From Elephas maximus indicus (Eukaryota > Chordata > Mammalia > Proboscidea > Elephantidae), in contig NC_064830.1 in assembly GCF_024166365.1 (NCBI RefSeq), positions 92,496,968 to 92,560,967 on the forward strand: a stretch of DNA of 64,000 nt, read 5' to 3'. The notes under the pieces were generated by a model that saw only the letters and a program-made list of their open reading frames with translations, was not told the DNA's origin and did no database searches. Position 1 is the stretch's first letter. The number at the start of each line of letters is the position of its first letter. Positions 11,985 to 23,585 of the stretch are shown piece after piece. Made by a program: the position numbers and the translations under genes.

Positions 11985-12985
11985 GATTTTGAGACCTCGA
12001 AGAATTTAGAAACCATCTCAAGAATAGATTTGACTCATTGAACACTAATGACCGAAGACCAGACAAGTTGTAGAATGACATCGAGGACATCATACGTGAA
12101 AAAAACAAAAGGTCATTAAAAAGACAGGAAATAAAGAAAAGATCAAAATGGATGTCAGCAGAGACTCTGAAATTTGCTCTGAACGTAGAGTAGCTAAAGC
12201 AAACGGAAGAAATGAAGTAAAAGAACTGAACAGAAGATTTCAAAGGGCAGCTTAAGAAGACAAAATATTATAATGAAATGTGCAAAGACCTGGAGTTAGA
12301 AAAACAAAAGGAAATGATGTATATGGCATTTCTCAAGCTGAAAGAACTGAAGGAAAAATTCAAGCCTCACATTGTAATAGTGAAGAATTCTATGCGCAAA
12401 AAATTGAGAGGCACAGAAAGCATCAAAAGAGGATAGAAGGAATACACAGAATCACTCTACCAAAAATAATTGGTCGACGTTCAACCATTTCAGGAGACAG
12501 CATACGGTATCGAAGGAAGAAGTCCAAGCTGCACTGAAGGCACTGGCAAAAAACAAGGCTCCACGAATTGACAGAATACCAACTGAGATGTTTCAATAAA
12601 CAGATACAGCGCAGGAGGTACTCACTCGTCTTTACCAAGAAATTTGGGAGATAGCTACTTGGTCAACCAACCGGAAGAGATCCATATTTGTGCCTACTCC
12701 AAAGAAAGGTGATCCAACAGACTGCAGAAATTATAGAACGATATCATTAATATTACACACAAGTAAAATTTGCTGAAGATAATTCAAAAACGGCTGTAGC
12801 AGTAAATAGACAAGGAACTGCCAGAAATCCAAGCCAGATTCAGGTGAGGACGTGGAACAAAGGATATCGTTGCTGATGTCAGATGGATCTTGGTTGAATG
12901 CAAAGAATACCAGAAAGATGTTGACTATGCAAAGGCATTATTAGACTGTGTGGATCACAACAAATTATGGATAACCAATTGTAAA
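11985..12985 (+). mobile_element. RTE-class LINE, 5'/middle part, decayed
   Basis: Translated pieces read as the linker between endonuclease and reverse transcriptase of RTE elements: 'EVQAALKALAKNKAP', 'IPTEMFQ' followed by a stop, 'PTPKKGDPTDCRNYR', and near the end 'DYAKALLDCVDHNKLW'. Part of the RT core is deleted near 12920. Multiple stops make it a dead copy. Confidence 0.8.
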
Positions 12986-13210
12986 AAAGAAAAATGATGG
13001 ATAACTAGCAGCAAACAGTCAAGAAATGAGATTTAAATAACAGTTGAATTCACAATAACATCCAAAAAGAACAAAATACATAGGAACAAATTTAGCAAAA
13101 AAAAAAAAAAAAAGTGCAAGACCTGTAAACAAACAAACAAACAAAACTATAAAACATTGCTGGAAGATTTAAAGAACATCTAAATAATGGAGACGTATAC
13201 CATGCCCATG

Positions 13211-13612
13211 CATGTGAAAGCTGCCCATGACCACGCCTTTGAATTGTGGTGTTGTGGTGTTGGAGAAGAATATTGAATATCCCATGGACTGCCAAAAGAA
13301 CGAACAAATCTGTCTTGGAAGAAGTACAGCCAGAATGCTCCCTAGGGGCAAGGATGGCGAGACTGCATCTTACATACTTGGGACATGTTGTCAGGAGGGA
13401 TCAGTCCCTGGAGAAGGACATCATGCTTGGCAGAGTACAGGGTTAGCGGAAAAGAGGAAGACCCTCAATGAGGTGGACTGACACAGTGGCTGCAACAATA
13501 AGCTCAAACATGACAGAGATTTTAAGGATGGCTCAGGACCAGGCAGTGTTTCGTTCTGTTGTACATAGGGTCACTATGGGTCGGAACTGACTTAATGGCA
13601 CCTAACAACAAC
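13211..13612 (+). mobile_element. RTE 3' end inserted in L1
   Basis: It encodes the C-terminal RTE block (ECSLGARMARLHLTY, then GHVVRRDQSLEKDIM in another frame) and ends with the diagnostic tail 'ggcacctaacaacaac'. It is flanked by ataccatgcccatg (13197-13210) and ataccatgccaatg (13613-13626), a 14-bp target duplication with one difference. Confidence 0.9.
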
Positions 13613-13724
13613 ATACCATGCCAATGGATTAGAAGATCAATTATTTACAATTGATCTATAGATGTAATGCAACTTCTATCAAACTTCCAGCAAGCTTTTT
13701 TGTAGTAGTTGACAAGCCGATCCT

Positions 13725-14460
13725 CCGATGTGATAGATCACTTTTGTGTGTGGCCTTTCCAGCCATGGTCTTTAACTCCCACCCAAGTGATTGGACAGAA
13801 CTGTGTAGATAGAGTAATTGTAGCCCACCAAGGGAATTGGTCAGTTTTGCCACCCCTATGGGCTTGAAATAAGCCACCCCAAAGGCGGGAAAGAGAAGAT
13901 ACCATCACCACCAAGGAAGAACAGCCCGGAGCCAGAGTGTTCTTTGGACCTGGGATCCCTGCCCTGAGAAGCTCCTGGCTCCAGGAGACAAAGAGAGAGA
14001 GAACTGTAATACTAAAGGCAGTAAGACCCAGCAGCACAGACCGGGCAGCAGAAGATGGTATGGTGGGCTTCCAGGTCCACAGAGAGAGAAAGCTAAGTGC
14101 CTCTGGGCAGAGGCATAGGTCCCAGGAGAGGCGTGCCCATAAGCGCGGCTGGGAAGAGGCTGTCCTGATGATAAAAGTGTTTCTGAGCCTGAATTGTATC
14201 CTGTTACTTCCCTAATAAACCCCATAACCATGAGTATGGCTTGTGAGTTCTGTGTGGTCACCGCAATGAATTATCGAGTCCAGCAGAGAAGTAGAGTGCT
14301 GTGGGGAGGACGGTTGGTGTCAGAGTTGGTAAAGAGGGCGGAGAGAGGAGGCATACCTGACCTCCACCTCATGGAACTCAGTCTTGCACCGTTGATCTTG
14401 GTTCTTCTTTCACCTTGTGAAGTTAGAGGAGGTCAGACACTGCCCCACACCATTTTTACA
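13725..14460 (+). mobile_element. LTR-like insertion in L1
   Basis: The L1 reading stops at 'gatcct' (13719-13724) and resumes at a second 'gatcct' (14461-14466), so ~736 bp were inserted with a possible 6-bp duplication. The insert has an AATAAA at 14214-14219 and a GC-rich leader, as in retroviral LTRs, and ends in ACA. The left end is not a clean TG (the first TG is at 13729), so the boundary is uncertain. Confidence 0.6.
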
Positions 14461-17165
14461 GATCCTAAAATCTATATGGAAATGCAAAGGACCTAAAATA
14501 GCCACAATTTTGAAAAAAAGTAGAACAAAGCTCAAAACGTACCTGATTTCAAAACTTACTAGGAAGCTACAGTAATCATGACAGTGTGATATTGGCTTAA
14601 GGGTAGACAACAGAACAATGAAATGGAGTCCAGGAATAAACCCTTAATTTATGGTCAGTTGGTGTTTGACAAAGGTTCTGAGACAATTCAAAGGAGAAAG
14701 GATGATTGTTATCAATAAATGCTGATGGAACAAAGATACACCCGTATAAAAAACATTAGACACTTAACTCACAAAGTACACAAAAATTAACTATAAGTGG
14801 ATCAAATATCTAAATATAAGTGTTAAAGCTACAAAACTTCTAGAAGAAAATGTAGGAGAAAATCATCATGACATTTGGGTTAGACAAAGATTGCTTAGAT
14901 ATCACACCAAAAGCATGAACCATAAAAGAATAAATTAAACTTCATCACAATGAAAAACTTTGCCCTGCAAACGGATGAAAAAATGAACCAAAGACAAGAG
15001 TAGACGTTTCACCAAAAATGATATACAGATGGCAAATATGCACAGGGAAAGGTGTTCTACAGCATCAGCCATTAGCGAAATGCAAATAAAAGCCATAATG
15101 AGATAGCACACCTATTAAAGCAACTAAAATAAAAAATACTGACAAGAACATGTGCTAGCGAGGATGTAGAGAAACACCATCTCATACATTGTGGCAGGAA
15201 TGGAAAATAGTTTAGCAGTTTCTTACTAAACATACACTGACCATATGACCCAGCAATCACACATCTGAACATTTATCCTACAGAAATGAGAACTTATGTT
15301 CCCACGAAAACCTGTAGACAAATGTGTAGCCATAGTAGCTTTATTTGAAATAAGCAAAAACTGGAAACAATTCAAATGTCATTCAGTGGATGAATAGATA
15401 AACAAACTGTGAGTAAACAAACATCCAAACAATGGAACACTACTCAACAATAAGAATGAATCAACTATTGACATATATGCAACAGCTTGAGTGAATCAAA
15501 AGGGCATTATGCTGATGGAAAAAAAGCCAGTCTCAAAGGTACATACTTTATGATTCTGTTTATGTAACATTTTTAAAAGGAGAAAATTATAGAGATCAAG
15601 AACAGATCAGTGGTTCTGGGGACTAGAGATGGGTGAAGGGTGTGACTGTAAGGCAACGAGGGAGTTTCTTTGTGGTGATGGAACAATTCTGTATCTTGAT
15701 TACAGTGGAGGTTACATGCATCCATCCTGTGATAAAATTGCATAGAACTATACACGTGCACTTACACACCCACATACACACTTGAGTGCCTTTAAAAACC
15801 AGTGAAATCTGAACTAGTCTATAGTCTAGTTAAGAGTACCAACGTCAATTTCCTTGTTTTTATGTTGTACTATATAATGATTGTAGTGGTGGTTACGTAA
15901 CTGTATACACTTATCAAAGCTCATGGTATCGAAAAATTGAAGAAGAATGGCATAGCATTCATCACCAAAAAGAACATTGCAAGGTCTATCCTGAAGTACA
16001 ATGCTGTCAGTGATAGGATAATATCCATACACCTACCAGGAAAACCAGTTAATATAATTATTCAAATTTATGCACCAACCGCTAAGGCCAATGATGAAGA
16101 CATTTAAGATTTTTATCAACTTCTGCAGTCTAAAATTAATCAAACACGCAATCAGAATGCATTGATAATTACTGGTGATTAGAATGCAAAAGCTGGAAAC
16201 AAAGAAGGATCAGTAGATGGCTCTTAGCTGAAAGTAGGGAACACCAGAAACACGTTTACATGTGTTTTCTTGACTATGCAAAGGCATTCAACTGTGTGGA
16301 TTATAACAAATTATGGATAACATTGGGAAGAATGAGAACTTCAGAACACTTAATTGTGCTCATGAGGAACCTGTATGTAGATCAAGAGGCAGTCCTTTGA
16401 ACAAGGGCATACTGTGTGGTTTAAAGCCAGGAAAGGTGTGCATAAGGGTTGTATGCTTTCACCATACTTATTCAATCTGTATGCTGAGCAAATAATACGA
16501 GAAGCTGGACATATGAAGAAGAACGCAGCGTCAGGACTGGAGGAAGACTCATTAACACCTGCATTATGCAGATGACACACCCTTTTTTGCTGAAAGTGAA
16601 GAAGACCTGAAGCACTTACTGAAGAAGATCAAAGGCTACATCCTTTAGTATGGATTATACCTCAGCGTAAAGAAAACAAAAATCCTCACAACTGGACCAA
16701 TAAGCAACGTCATGATAAACAGAGAAAAGATTGAAGTTGTCAACGTTTTTTCATTTTACTTGAATCCACAATCAATGCCCATGGAGCAGCAGTCAAGAAA
16801 TCAAACAACACATTGCATTTGGCAAATCTGCTGCAAAAAGACCTCTTTAAAGTGTTAAAAAGCAAAGCTGTCATCTTGAAGACTAAGGTGCGCCTGACCC
16901 AAGCTATGATGTTTTCAATTGCCTCATATGCATGCAAAAGCTGGACAATGAGTAAAGAAGACTCAAGAAGAACTGATGCCTTTGAATTATGGTGTTGTTG
17001 AAGAATATTGAATATACCATGGACTGCCAAAAGAACAAACAAATTTGTCTTGGAGGAGGTACAGTCAGAATGCTCCCTAGAAGCAAGGATGGCAAGACTA
17101 TGTCTCACATACTTTGGACATGTTATCTGGAGGGATCAGTCCCTGGAGAAGAACATCATGCTTGG

Positions 17166-18033
17166 TGTCTTAGTTATCTAATGCTGCTATAACAGAAATA
17201 CCAAAAGTGAATGGCTTTATGGTGGTGAAGAATGAGCTTCTTGGATCAAGTAGACACTTGAGACTATGTTGGCATCTCCTACCTGGAGGGGAGACGAGAG
17301 GGCAGAGTGGGTTAGAAGCTGGTGGAATGGACACAAAAAGAGAGAGTGGAGGGAAGGAGTGGGCTGTCTCATTGGGGGAGAGCAATTAGGAGTATATAAA
17401 AAATATATATAGCAAGGTGTATATAAATTTTTGTGTGAGAGACTGACTTGATTTGTAAACTTTCACTTAAAGCACAAAAATTAAAAAATAAATGAAATTT
17501 TTAAAAAGTGAATGGCTTAACAAAGAGAAGTTTATCCTCTCACAGTCTAGTAGGCTAGAAGTCCGAATTTAGGGTGCCAGCTCCAGGGGAAGGTTTTCTT
17601 TCTCTGTCGGCTCTAGAGGAAGGTCCTTGTCATCAATCTTCCCTTGGTCTAGGAGCTTCTCTGTGCAGGAACCTCAGATCCAAAGGACATGCTCTGCTCC
17701 TGACGCTCCTTTCTTGGTGGTATGAGGTCCCCAAGTTTCTGCTCACTTCCCTTTCCTTTGATCACTTGTTAGATAAAAGGTGATGCAGACCACACTCCAG
17801 GGAAACTCCCTTTACTTTGGACCAGGAATGTGACCTGAATAAGAGTGTTACATCCCACCCTAACCCTCTTTAACATAATGTAATCTTGCCTCGTTAACCA
17901 CAGGCAGAGATTAGGATTTATAACACATACGAAAATTACATCAATCACAAAATGGAGGACAACCACATAATAATGGGAATCATGGCCTAACCAAGTTGAC
18001 ACATATTTGGGGGGACACGATTCAATCCAAACA
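17166..18033 (-). mobile_element. Solo LTR of the 5-bp-TSD family, copy 2, with an L1 tail inside
   Basis: It begins TGTCTTAGTTATC and ends CAATCCAAACA. The flanks are perfect 5-bp repeats, cttgg at 17161-17165 and 18034-18038. It carries a truncated L1 3' end at 17218-17503. Without that insert it is about 550 bp, like the other copies. Confidence 0.9.
17218..17503 (+). mobile_element. 5'-truncated L1 3' end with 15-bp target duplication
   Basis: The segment has the L1 3'-UTR phrases 'gttagaagctggtggaatgg', 'gtgtgagagactgacttg' and 'gtaaactttcacttaaagc' and an A-rich end. It is flanked by aaaagtgaatggctt at 17203-17217 and 17504-17518, a perfect duplication inside the LTR. Confidence 0.85.
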
Positions 18034-18216
18034 CTTGGTAAAGTAGAGCATTGGCAAAAAATAGGAAGACCCTCAATGAGATGGATTGACACAGTGGTTG
18101 CAACAATGGGCTCTCGTATAACGACGATCGTGAGGACAGCGCAGGGCTGGGCAGTATTTGTTCTGTTGTACATAGGGTTGATATGAGTTGGAACTGATTC
18201 AACGGCACCTAACAAC

Positions 18217-19915
18217 AACAATTCAATCCATGACAAAGTCCAAGCTACACTGAAGGCACTGGAGGAAAAACAAGGCTCCAGGAACTAATGGAATACCAAT
18301 TGAGATGTTTCAACAAATGGGTGCAGTGCAGGAGGTGCTCACTCATCTATGCCAAGAAATTTGGAAGACAGCTACCTGGCCAACTGACCATAAGAAATCT
18401 GTATTTGTGCCCATTCCAAAGAAAAGTGATCCAAAAAATTAAGATACTGTGGAACAATATCATTAATAGCACATGCAAGTAAATTTTGCTGAAGTTAATT
18501 CAAAAACAGTTGCACCAGGGGTGTTAGAAGCTGGCATAATGGACACGAAAAGAAACAGTGGAGGGACGGAGGGTGCTGTGTCATTAGTGGGAGAGCAATT
18601 GGGAATATGTAGCAAGGTGTATATAAGTTTTTGTGTGAGAGACTGACTTGATTTGTAAACTTTCACTACAAGCACAGTAAAAAAAAAAAAAAAAAAAAAA
18701 AACAGTTGCACCAGTACACCAACAGGGAACGCCAGAAATTCAAGCCAGATTCAGAAGAGGATGTGGAACGAAAGATATCATTCCTGATGTCAGATAGATC
18801 TTAGCTGAAAGCAGGGAATACCAGAAACATGTTTACCTGTGTTTTATTGACTATGCAAAGGAATAGACTGTGTGGATCATAACAAAATATGGATAACATT
18901 TCAAAGAAGGGGCATTCCAGAACACTTAATTGTGCTCATGAGGAACCTGTATACAGACCAAGAGGCAGTCATTTGAACAGAACAAGGGGATACTGTATGG
19001 TTTCAAATCAGGAAAGGTGTGTGTCAGGGTTGTATCCTTTCACTATACTTATTCAATTTGTATGCTGAGCAAATAATCTGAGGGGCTGGACTATATGCGG
19101 AAGAATGAAGCATCAGGATTGGAGGAAGGCTCGATAGCAACCGTGATATGCAGATGACACAATCTTACTTGCTGAAAGCAAAGAGGACTTGAAGCACTTA
19201 GTGATTAAGATCAAAGACTACACCTTCAGTATGAATTACACCTCAACATAAAGAAAACAAAAATCTTCATAACTGGACCAATAAGCAACACCATGATAAA
19301 TGGAGAAAATATTGAGGTTGTCAAGGATTTCCTTTTACTTGGATCCACAATCAACACCCATGGAAGCAGCGGTCAAGAAATCAAATGATGCATTGGGCAA
19401 ATCTGCCGCAAAAGATCTCTTCAAAGTGTTAAAAAGCAAAAATGTCTCTTTGAAGACTAAGGTGTGCCTGACCCAAGCCATGGTATTTTCAATCGCCTCA
19501 CATGCATGTGAAAGCTGGGCAATGAATAAGGAAGACCAAAGAAGAATTGACACCTTTGAATTGGGGTGTTGGCGAAGAATACTGACTATACCATGGACTG
19601 CAAGAAGAACGAATAAATCTATCTTAGAAGAAGTACAACCAGAGTGCTCCTTGGAAGCAACGATGGTAAGACTTCATCTCATGTACTTTGGACATGTTAT
19701 CCAGAGGGACCAGTCCCTGGAAAAGGGCATCATGGTAGGGTAGAGGGTCAGTGAAAAAGAGGAAGACCCTAGACAAGATGGATTGACACAGTGGCTGCAA
19801 CAGTGGACTCACACATAGCAACAATTGTGAGGATGACACAAGACCAGGCAGTGTTTAATTCTGTTTTACATAGAGTCGCTATGAGTCACCACTGACCTGA
19901 TGGCGCCTAATGACA
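18217..19915 (+). mobile_element. RTE-class LINE copy with intact C-terminal frame
   Basis: It covers the RT region ('FQSGKVCVRVVSFHYT'-like sequence in broken frames) to the 3' end, finishing 'tgatggcgcctaatgac'. A continuous 147-codon frame at 19300-19743 carries the family's C-terminal block (AKDLFKVLKSKNVSLKTKV, then TARRTNKSILEEVQPECSLE). Upstream frames are disrupted, and an L1 tail is inserted at 18519-18697. Confidence 0.85.
18519..18697 (+). mobile_element. 5'-truncated L1 3' end with 17-bp target duplication and long A tail
   Basis: It shares the 3'-UTR sequence of the copy at 17218-17503 ('gagagactgacttgatttg'). An A run starts at about 18679. It is flanked by aaaaacagttgcaccag at 18502-18518 and 18698-18714, a perfect 17-bp duplication. 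The long pure A tail and intact duplication suggest a comparatively recent insertion. Confidence 0.9.
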
Positions 19916-20026
19916 ACAACAGATCACCAGGCATTTCTTCCAAGGTGCCTACGGGTGGACTTAAACCTTCAACTTGTTGATTAGCAGCCCAGCGTGTTAA
20001 ACATTTACACCACTCAGGGACTCCAA
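19916..20026 (-). mobile_element. SINE fragment, older subfamily, antisense
   Basis: 'caggcatttcttccaaggtg' and 'ccactcagggactcc' match the longer, older AfroSINE-related subfamily. Only the half nearer the tRNA head remains. Confidence 0.7.
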
Positions 20027-20036
20027 AGTCATCATA

Positions 20037-20214
20037 AAAAAAAAAAAAAACCCACTGCCATTGAGTCGATTCTGACTCATAGGGACCCTATAAGATTCTA
20101 AAAGGACAGAGTAGAACTGCCGCACAGGGTTTCCAAGGAGTGGCTGGTGGATTCGAACTGCTGACCTTTTGGTTAGCAGCCTGAGCTGTTAACAACTAGG
20201 CCACCAGGGCCTCA
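20037..20214 (-). mobile_element. AfroSINE, antisense
   Basis: An A run, then 'cactgccattgagtcgattc' and the complementary tRNA head ending 'ggccaccagggcctc'. A small internal duplication (aagattctaaaaggacag) makes it slightly long. Confidence 0.9.
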
Positions 20215-20899
20215 AAGCATCACAGCCGATTAAAAACAAACAAACAAACAATAAAAGGGTTGGAAGGTTTAAGTTGAGGAAATCTCCCAGAAAGTAGTAC
20301 AAAAAGAAAAAGAAATGGAAAATAAGAGAAAAGATGAGGACACATCTGGAAGGTGCAGCATATGAGTGAAGGGAATTCCATAGAGGGAAACAGAAGCTGT
20401 GGGGAGAAAATCATCAACAAAATAATTTAGGACAATTTGCCAGAACTCAAGGGCATATACCGCTAGAACAGAACAGCCCACTAAGTTCCCACCACAATGT
20501 ACTCACATTGAGGCACACACTGTGAAATTCAAAACACAGGGAACAGAGAGAAGATTCTAAAAGTTTCCAAAGGGTACTGGCTCCTGAGAGCTCTTTGTCA
20601 AACTTTAACAATTGTGCAGGCTGGCTGTAAAACCATTGGTCAATAAAATGAAATTAAAATGTGAAATAATAAATACCACAGAAAAAGAAGGAAGGCGGGG
20701 GGAGTCTGTACACTGTGTTTACATTCAGAAACTGGCAAATGTGGCAAATAAAGGTTTTACTGGGGGGGAGGAGTAGGAGGGAGTCAGTTTACCAGCAAAC
20801 AACTAAATAGTTAAATAAGTTATGTGTATAATTCATGCAGCCATTAATAATAATAACTGTGAAAATACATAGAAATACAGAAAATGTTAGAATGCTCTT
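20215..20899. other. Unassigned, A-rich, no gene seen
   Basis: A-rich sequence with scattered short frames. It may be an old L1 internal region, but no diagnostic phrase is clear. Confidence 0.4.
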
Positions 20900-21775
20900 G
20901 CTGTTGTTACTTGCCATCGAGTTGATTCCGACTGATGATGACCCCGTGTGTGCAGAGCAGAATTGCTCCATGGGGTTTTCAAGGCCGTGACCTTTAGGAA
21001 GCAGATTATCAGGCCTGTCTTCTGAGGTGCCCCTGAGACAGATAGGGTTAACTGAGCCAGTGGCTGAACAAAAGAGCTTTTAAAAGATTATCATCTAGAA
21101 ATTGGGTAAACAGGAACCACACCCTATCATGAGACAGATAGGGTTCACTGTGCTGGTGGAACAAAAGAGCTTTTAAAAAGATTACCATCTGGAAGTTGGG
21201 TAAACAGGAACCCACCCTGTCAACATGAGATAGGATTAGGGCAGCCCATGAATTACTATCTCCTTCTTAGTGTCTTTCTAGTCCCCTCCTCCTTTGCAGG
21301 CTCCATATGCACAAAGGAGCAGAGTGGGACTGCTGTTTGACCTTCCTTAGCTCTCCGAAGATGGCGGTGTAGTGCCGAAGATCAAGTGGGCTTACGCTAT
21401 ATCCCATAATAAATGATGCCAAGGGCTGCCGACAGGACTCCATCTTGAATATCAGCAGGTTCCATCTTAGATTCCAGATGCAAGGGGAACCTAATTAACA
21501 TGCACCACCATTCTGGGAAGTACCCGCCCCTTGAAAGAAGCCCACTAAATAAGCCCTAGTCTTGCTTCCCTTTTCCAGTCAGTCCTTTGGAGAGGCTTAG
21601 ATCCCGACTGGCTCCTTTTGCTTGACTCAAGCAAAATAAAGCTTGCTGAAGATAAAGTTTGTTTTTTCACGTGCATTCTTACGTAGAAAAAGACAGGGAC
21701 CGTTTGTGTCAGATTGGCAATTGGTAACACCCCTGAGTGGGTTCGAACCACCAATCTTTTGGCTAGTCACACCAC
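20900..21775 (-). mobile_element. Older AfroSINE-type SINE split by an ERV1 solo LTR
   Basis: 20900-21033 ends '...tcttctgaggtgcccc' and 21734-21775 resumes 'tgagtgggttcgaaccacc', matching one continuous older SINE. The 696-bp insertion between has a 4-bp target duplication (cccc). Confidence 0.85.
21034..21729 (+). mobile_element. ERV1-like solo LTR with duplicated U3 enhancer-like units
   Basis: It starts TGAGACAG and ends GGTAACA, with cccc at 21030-21033 and 21730-21733. The 4-bp duplication is typical of class I (gammaretrovirus-like) integration. Two ~96-bp direct repeats fill the 5' part (21034-21129 and 21130-21225). AATAAA is at 21635-21640. No internal viral genes are present here. 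Confidence 0.85.
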
Positions 21776-21782
21776 ACATATA

Positions 21783-21937
21783 TCAGTTGCCATCCAGTCG
21801 ATTCCGACTCATAGCGACCCTGTAAGACTGAGCAGAACTGCCCCTTAGGGTTTCCAAGGAGTGCCTGGTGCATTCAAACTGCTGCCCTTTTGATTAGCAG
21901 CCATAGCTCTTAACCACTGCGCCACCAGGGTTTCCAT
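21783..21937 (-). mobile_element. AfroSINE, antisense
   Basis: 'gttgccatccagtcgattcc' at the start and 'actgcgccaccagggtttcc' at the end, the complement of a full tRNA-headed SINE. Confidence 0.9.
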
Positions 21938-22514
21938 ACTATAAATACAACTATGTAAAATGTACACATATGAATGGAGAACAAAGGAAATGCACCAAAG
22001 GGAAATAGTTTAAGATGATGAAATAATGTATTTTATAATTTATTTTAAAGTATCCTTATTTGTTTTCATAATCCAAGATTAAAAACTTTTATTCACCCTC
22101 ACTCTCCAATACCTACAAAACAAAATCCAAAAATGCCTGATGCAAATCCTATAATGACAGGCCATTACCTTAAGGTCTTATGGGATTCCATGAGGAAGTA
22201 TGAAGTTTGTTCTGCCTGTCCACTCCCACCTTCTGCCACTTGCCTCCACCCAACCATACTCCAGTCCTATTAAACCACACCGGTGGTTCCTCTGCTGAGC
22301 CAGGCCTTCCCATGAGTCATCCTGAGAAACCCCCACTCATCCAGCCAGATTACCCCACCACCACCACCACCTGAAGGCAGCACTAAGCACCTCCTCCTCT
22401 CAGTGTTTCTGTTGACTTCTACTCATCTCTATGGTAACTCTTATCACTTGGACTTAGGAGTCTTATGAGTCTGTCCTCACGCAGGTGGGGAAACTGTCAC
22501 CCTAGGACCTTGCG
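21938..22514. other. Unique sequence, no gene seen
   Basis: No repeat family or exon recognised with confidence. A short (acc)n run (caccaccaccaccacc) lies at about 22355-22372. Confidence 0.45.
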
Positions 22515-23150
22515 AGCTATTGTTATTAGTTGCAGTCAAGTCAGCGCTGACTCATGGTGACCCTATGTACAACAGAATGAAACATTGCCTGGTTGGTCCT
22601 GTGTCATCTTCACAATTGTTGGTATGCTTGAGACCATTGTTGTGGACACTGTGTACCTTCCAGGACTATTGTTGTTGTTGTCGTTAGGTGCCATTGAGTC
22701 AGTTCTGACTCATAGCGACCCTATGCAAAACAGAAGTAAACACTGCCTGGTTCTGTGCCATCCTTACAATTGTTGTTATGCTCAAGCGCATTGTTGTAGC
22801 CACTGTGTCAATCCACCTCGTTGAGGGTCTTCCCCTTTTCCACTGAGCCTGTACTTTGCCAAGCATGATGTCCTCCAGAGACTGATCCCTCCTGACAACA
22901 TGTCCAGAGTATGTGAGATGCAGTCTTGCCATCCTTGCTTCTAAGGAGCATTCTGGTTGTACTTCTTCCAAGACAGATTTATTTGTTCTTCTGGCAGTTC
23001 ATGGTATATTCAATATTCTTCACCAACACCACAATTCAAAGGCATCAATTCTTCTTCGGTCTTCCTTATTCATTGTCCAGCTTTCACATGCATATGATGC
23101 GATTGAAAATACCATGGCTTGGGTCAGGCACTATATCAAACAATATTCTG
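22515..23150 (-). mobile_element. RTE 3' ends, antisense, two adjacent copies
   Basis: 22515-22665 is a short RTE tail. 22668 to about 23150 is a longer copy whose reverse strand encodes the C-terminal block in one 90-codon frame (MEEVQPECSLEARMARLHL). Both begin on + with the tail signature 'ttgttgt...ttaggtgcc'. Confidence 0.85.
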
Positions 23151-23265
23151 TTGTGATCCATAGGGTTCACATTTGCTAATTTTCAGAAGTAGATTGCCAG
23201 GCCTTTCTTCCTAGTCTCTCTTAGTCTGGAAGTTCCACTGAAATGTATCCACCATAGGTGACCCT
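23151..23265 (-). mobile_element. Older AfroSINE-type fragment, antisense
   Basis: 'tgatccatagggttcacatt' and 'agattgccaggcctttcttc' match the middle of the longer SINE subfamily seen also near 20.9 and 45.0 kb. Confidence 0.6.
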
Positions 23266-23585
23266 GCAGGTATTTGAAATACAAATGGCATAGCTTCCAG
23301 CATCATAGCAACATGCTAGCTACCCCAATACAGCAAACCGGCAGATGGGTGGTGATCGCATACTACAGGCACTTTAAACAGTTGTTCAATATTTGTGTGT
23401 TGGGGGATGGCAGCCATTTGGAATGCAGCCTCTTGCATGAAGCTTTCCTGATTTCCACACCACCACCACTCTGGGGAAATCACTTTTCCTCTTCTGTGTT
23501 CCCATAGGGCTTTGTATGACTTTGAGTAACTTACTTATTATTCTCTGTAACTCAGTTATTTTATCTGTGAAACGGAGGTGATAAA
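23266..23585. other. Unique sequence, no gene seen
   Basis: Short frames only. The 3' part (ttatctgtgaaacggagg at about 23560-23578) is a MIR-like core. Confidence 0.4.

Larger units (their letters stand above)
12986..15905 (+). mobile_element. Old L1 ORF2/3' end, interrupted by RTE and LTR insertions
   Basis: Blocks at 13010-13210, 13627-13724 and 14461 to about 15905 join as one sense L1 ('aaaacattgctggaagattt', 'agatgtaatgcaacttctatc', 'atctatatggaaatgcaaagg', 'agcaatcacacatctgaac', 'tgattctgtttatgtaac'). An RTE 3' end (13211-13612) and an LTR-like element (13725-14460) are inserted in it. All frames are broken. Confidence 0.8.
15906..18216 (+). mobile_element. RTE-class LINE, interrupted by a solo LTR
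   Basis: The start encodes part of an AP-type endonuclease ('IIQIYAPTAKANDED', 'ALIITGD' then a stop), then jumps by deletion to the RT core ('FLDYAKAFNCVDYNKLW', 'GCMLSPYLFNLYAEQI') and the C-terminal block. At 17165 it is split by an LTR, and resumes at 18034-18216, ending 'cggcacctaacaacaacaa'. Stops and frameshifts show it is dead. Confidence 0.85.
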
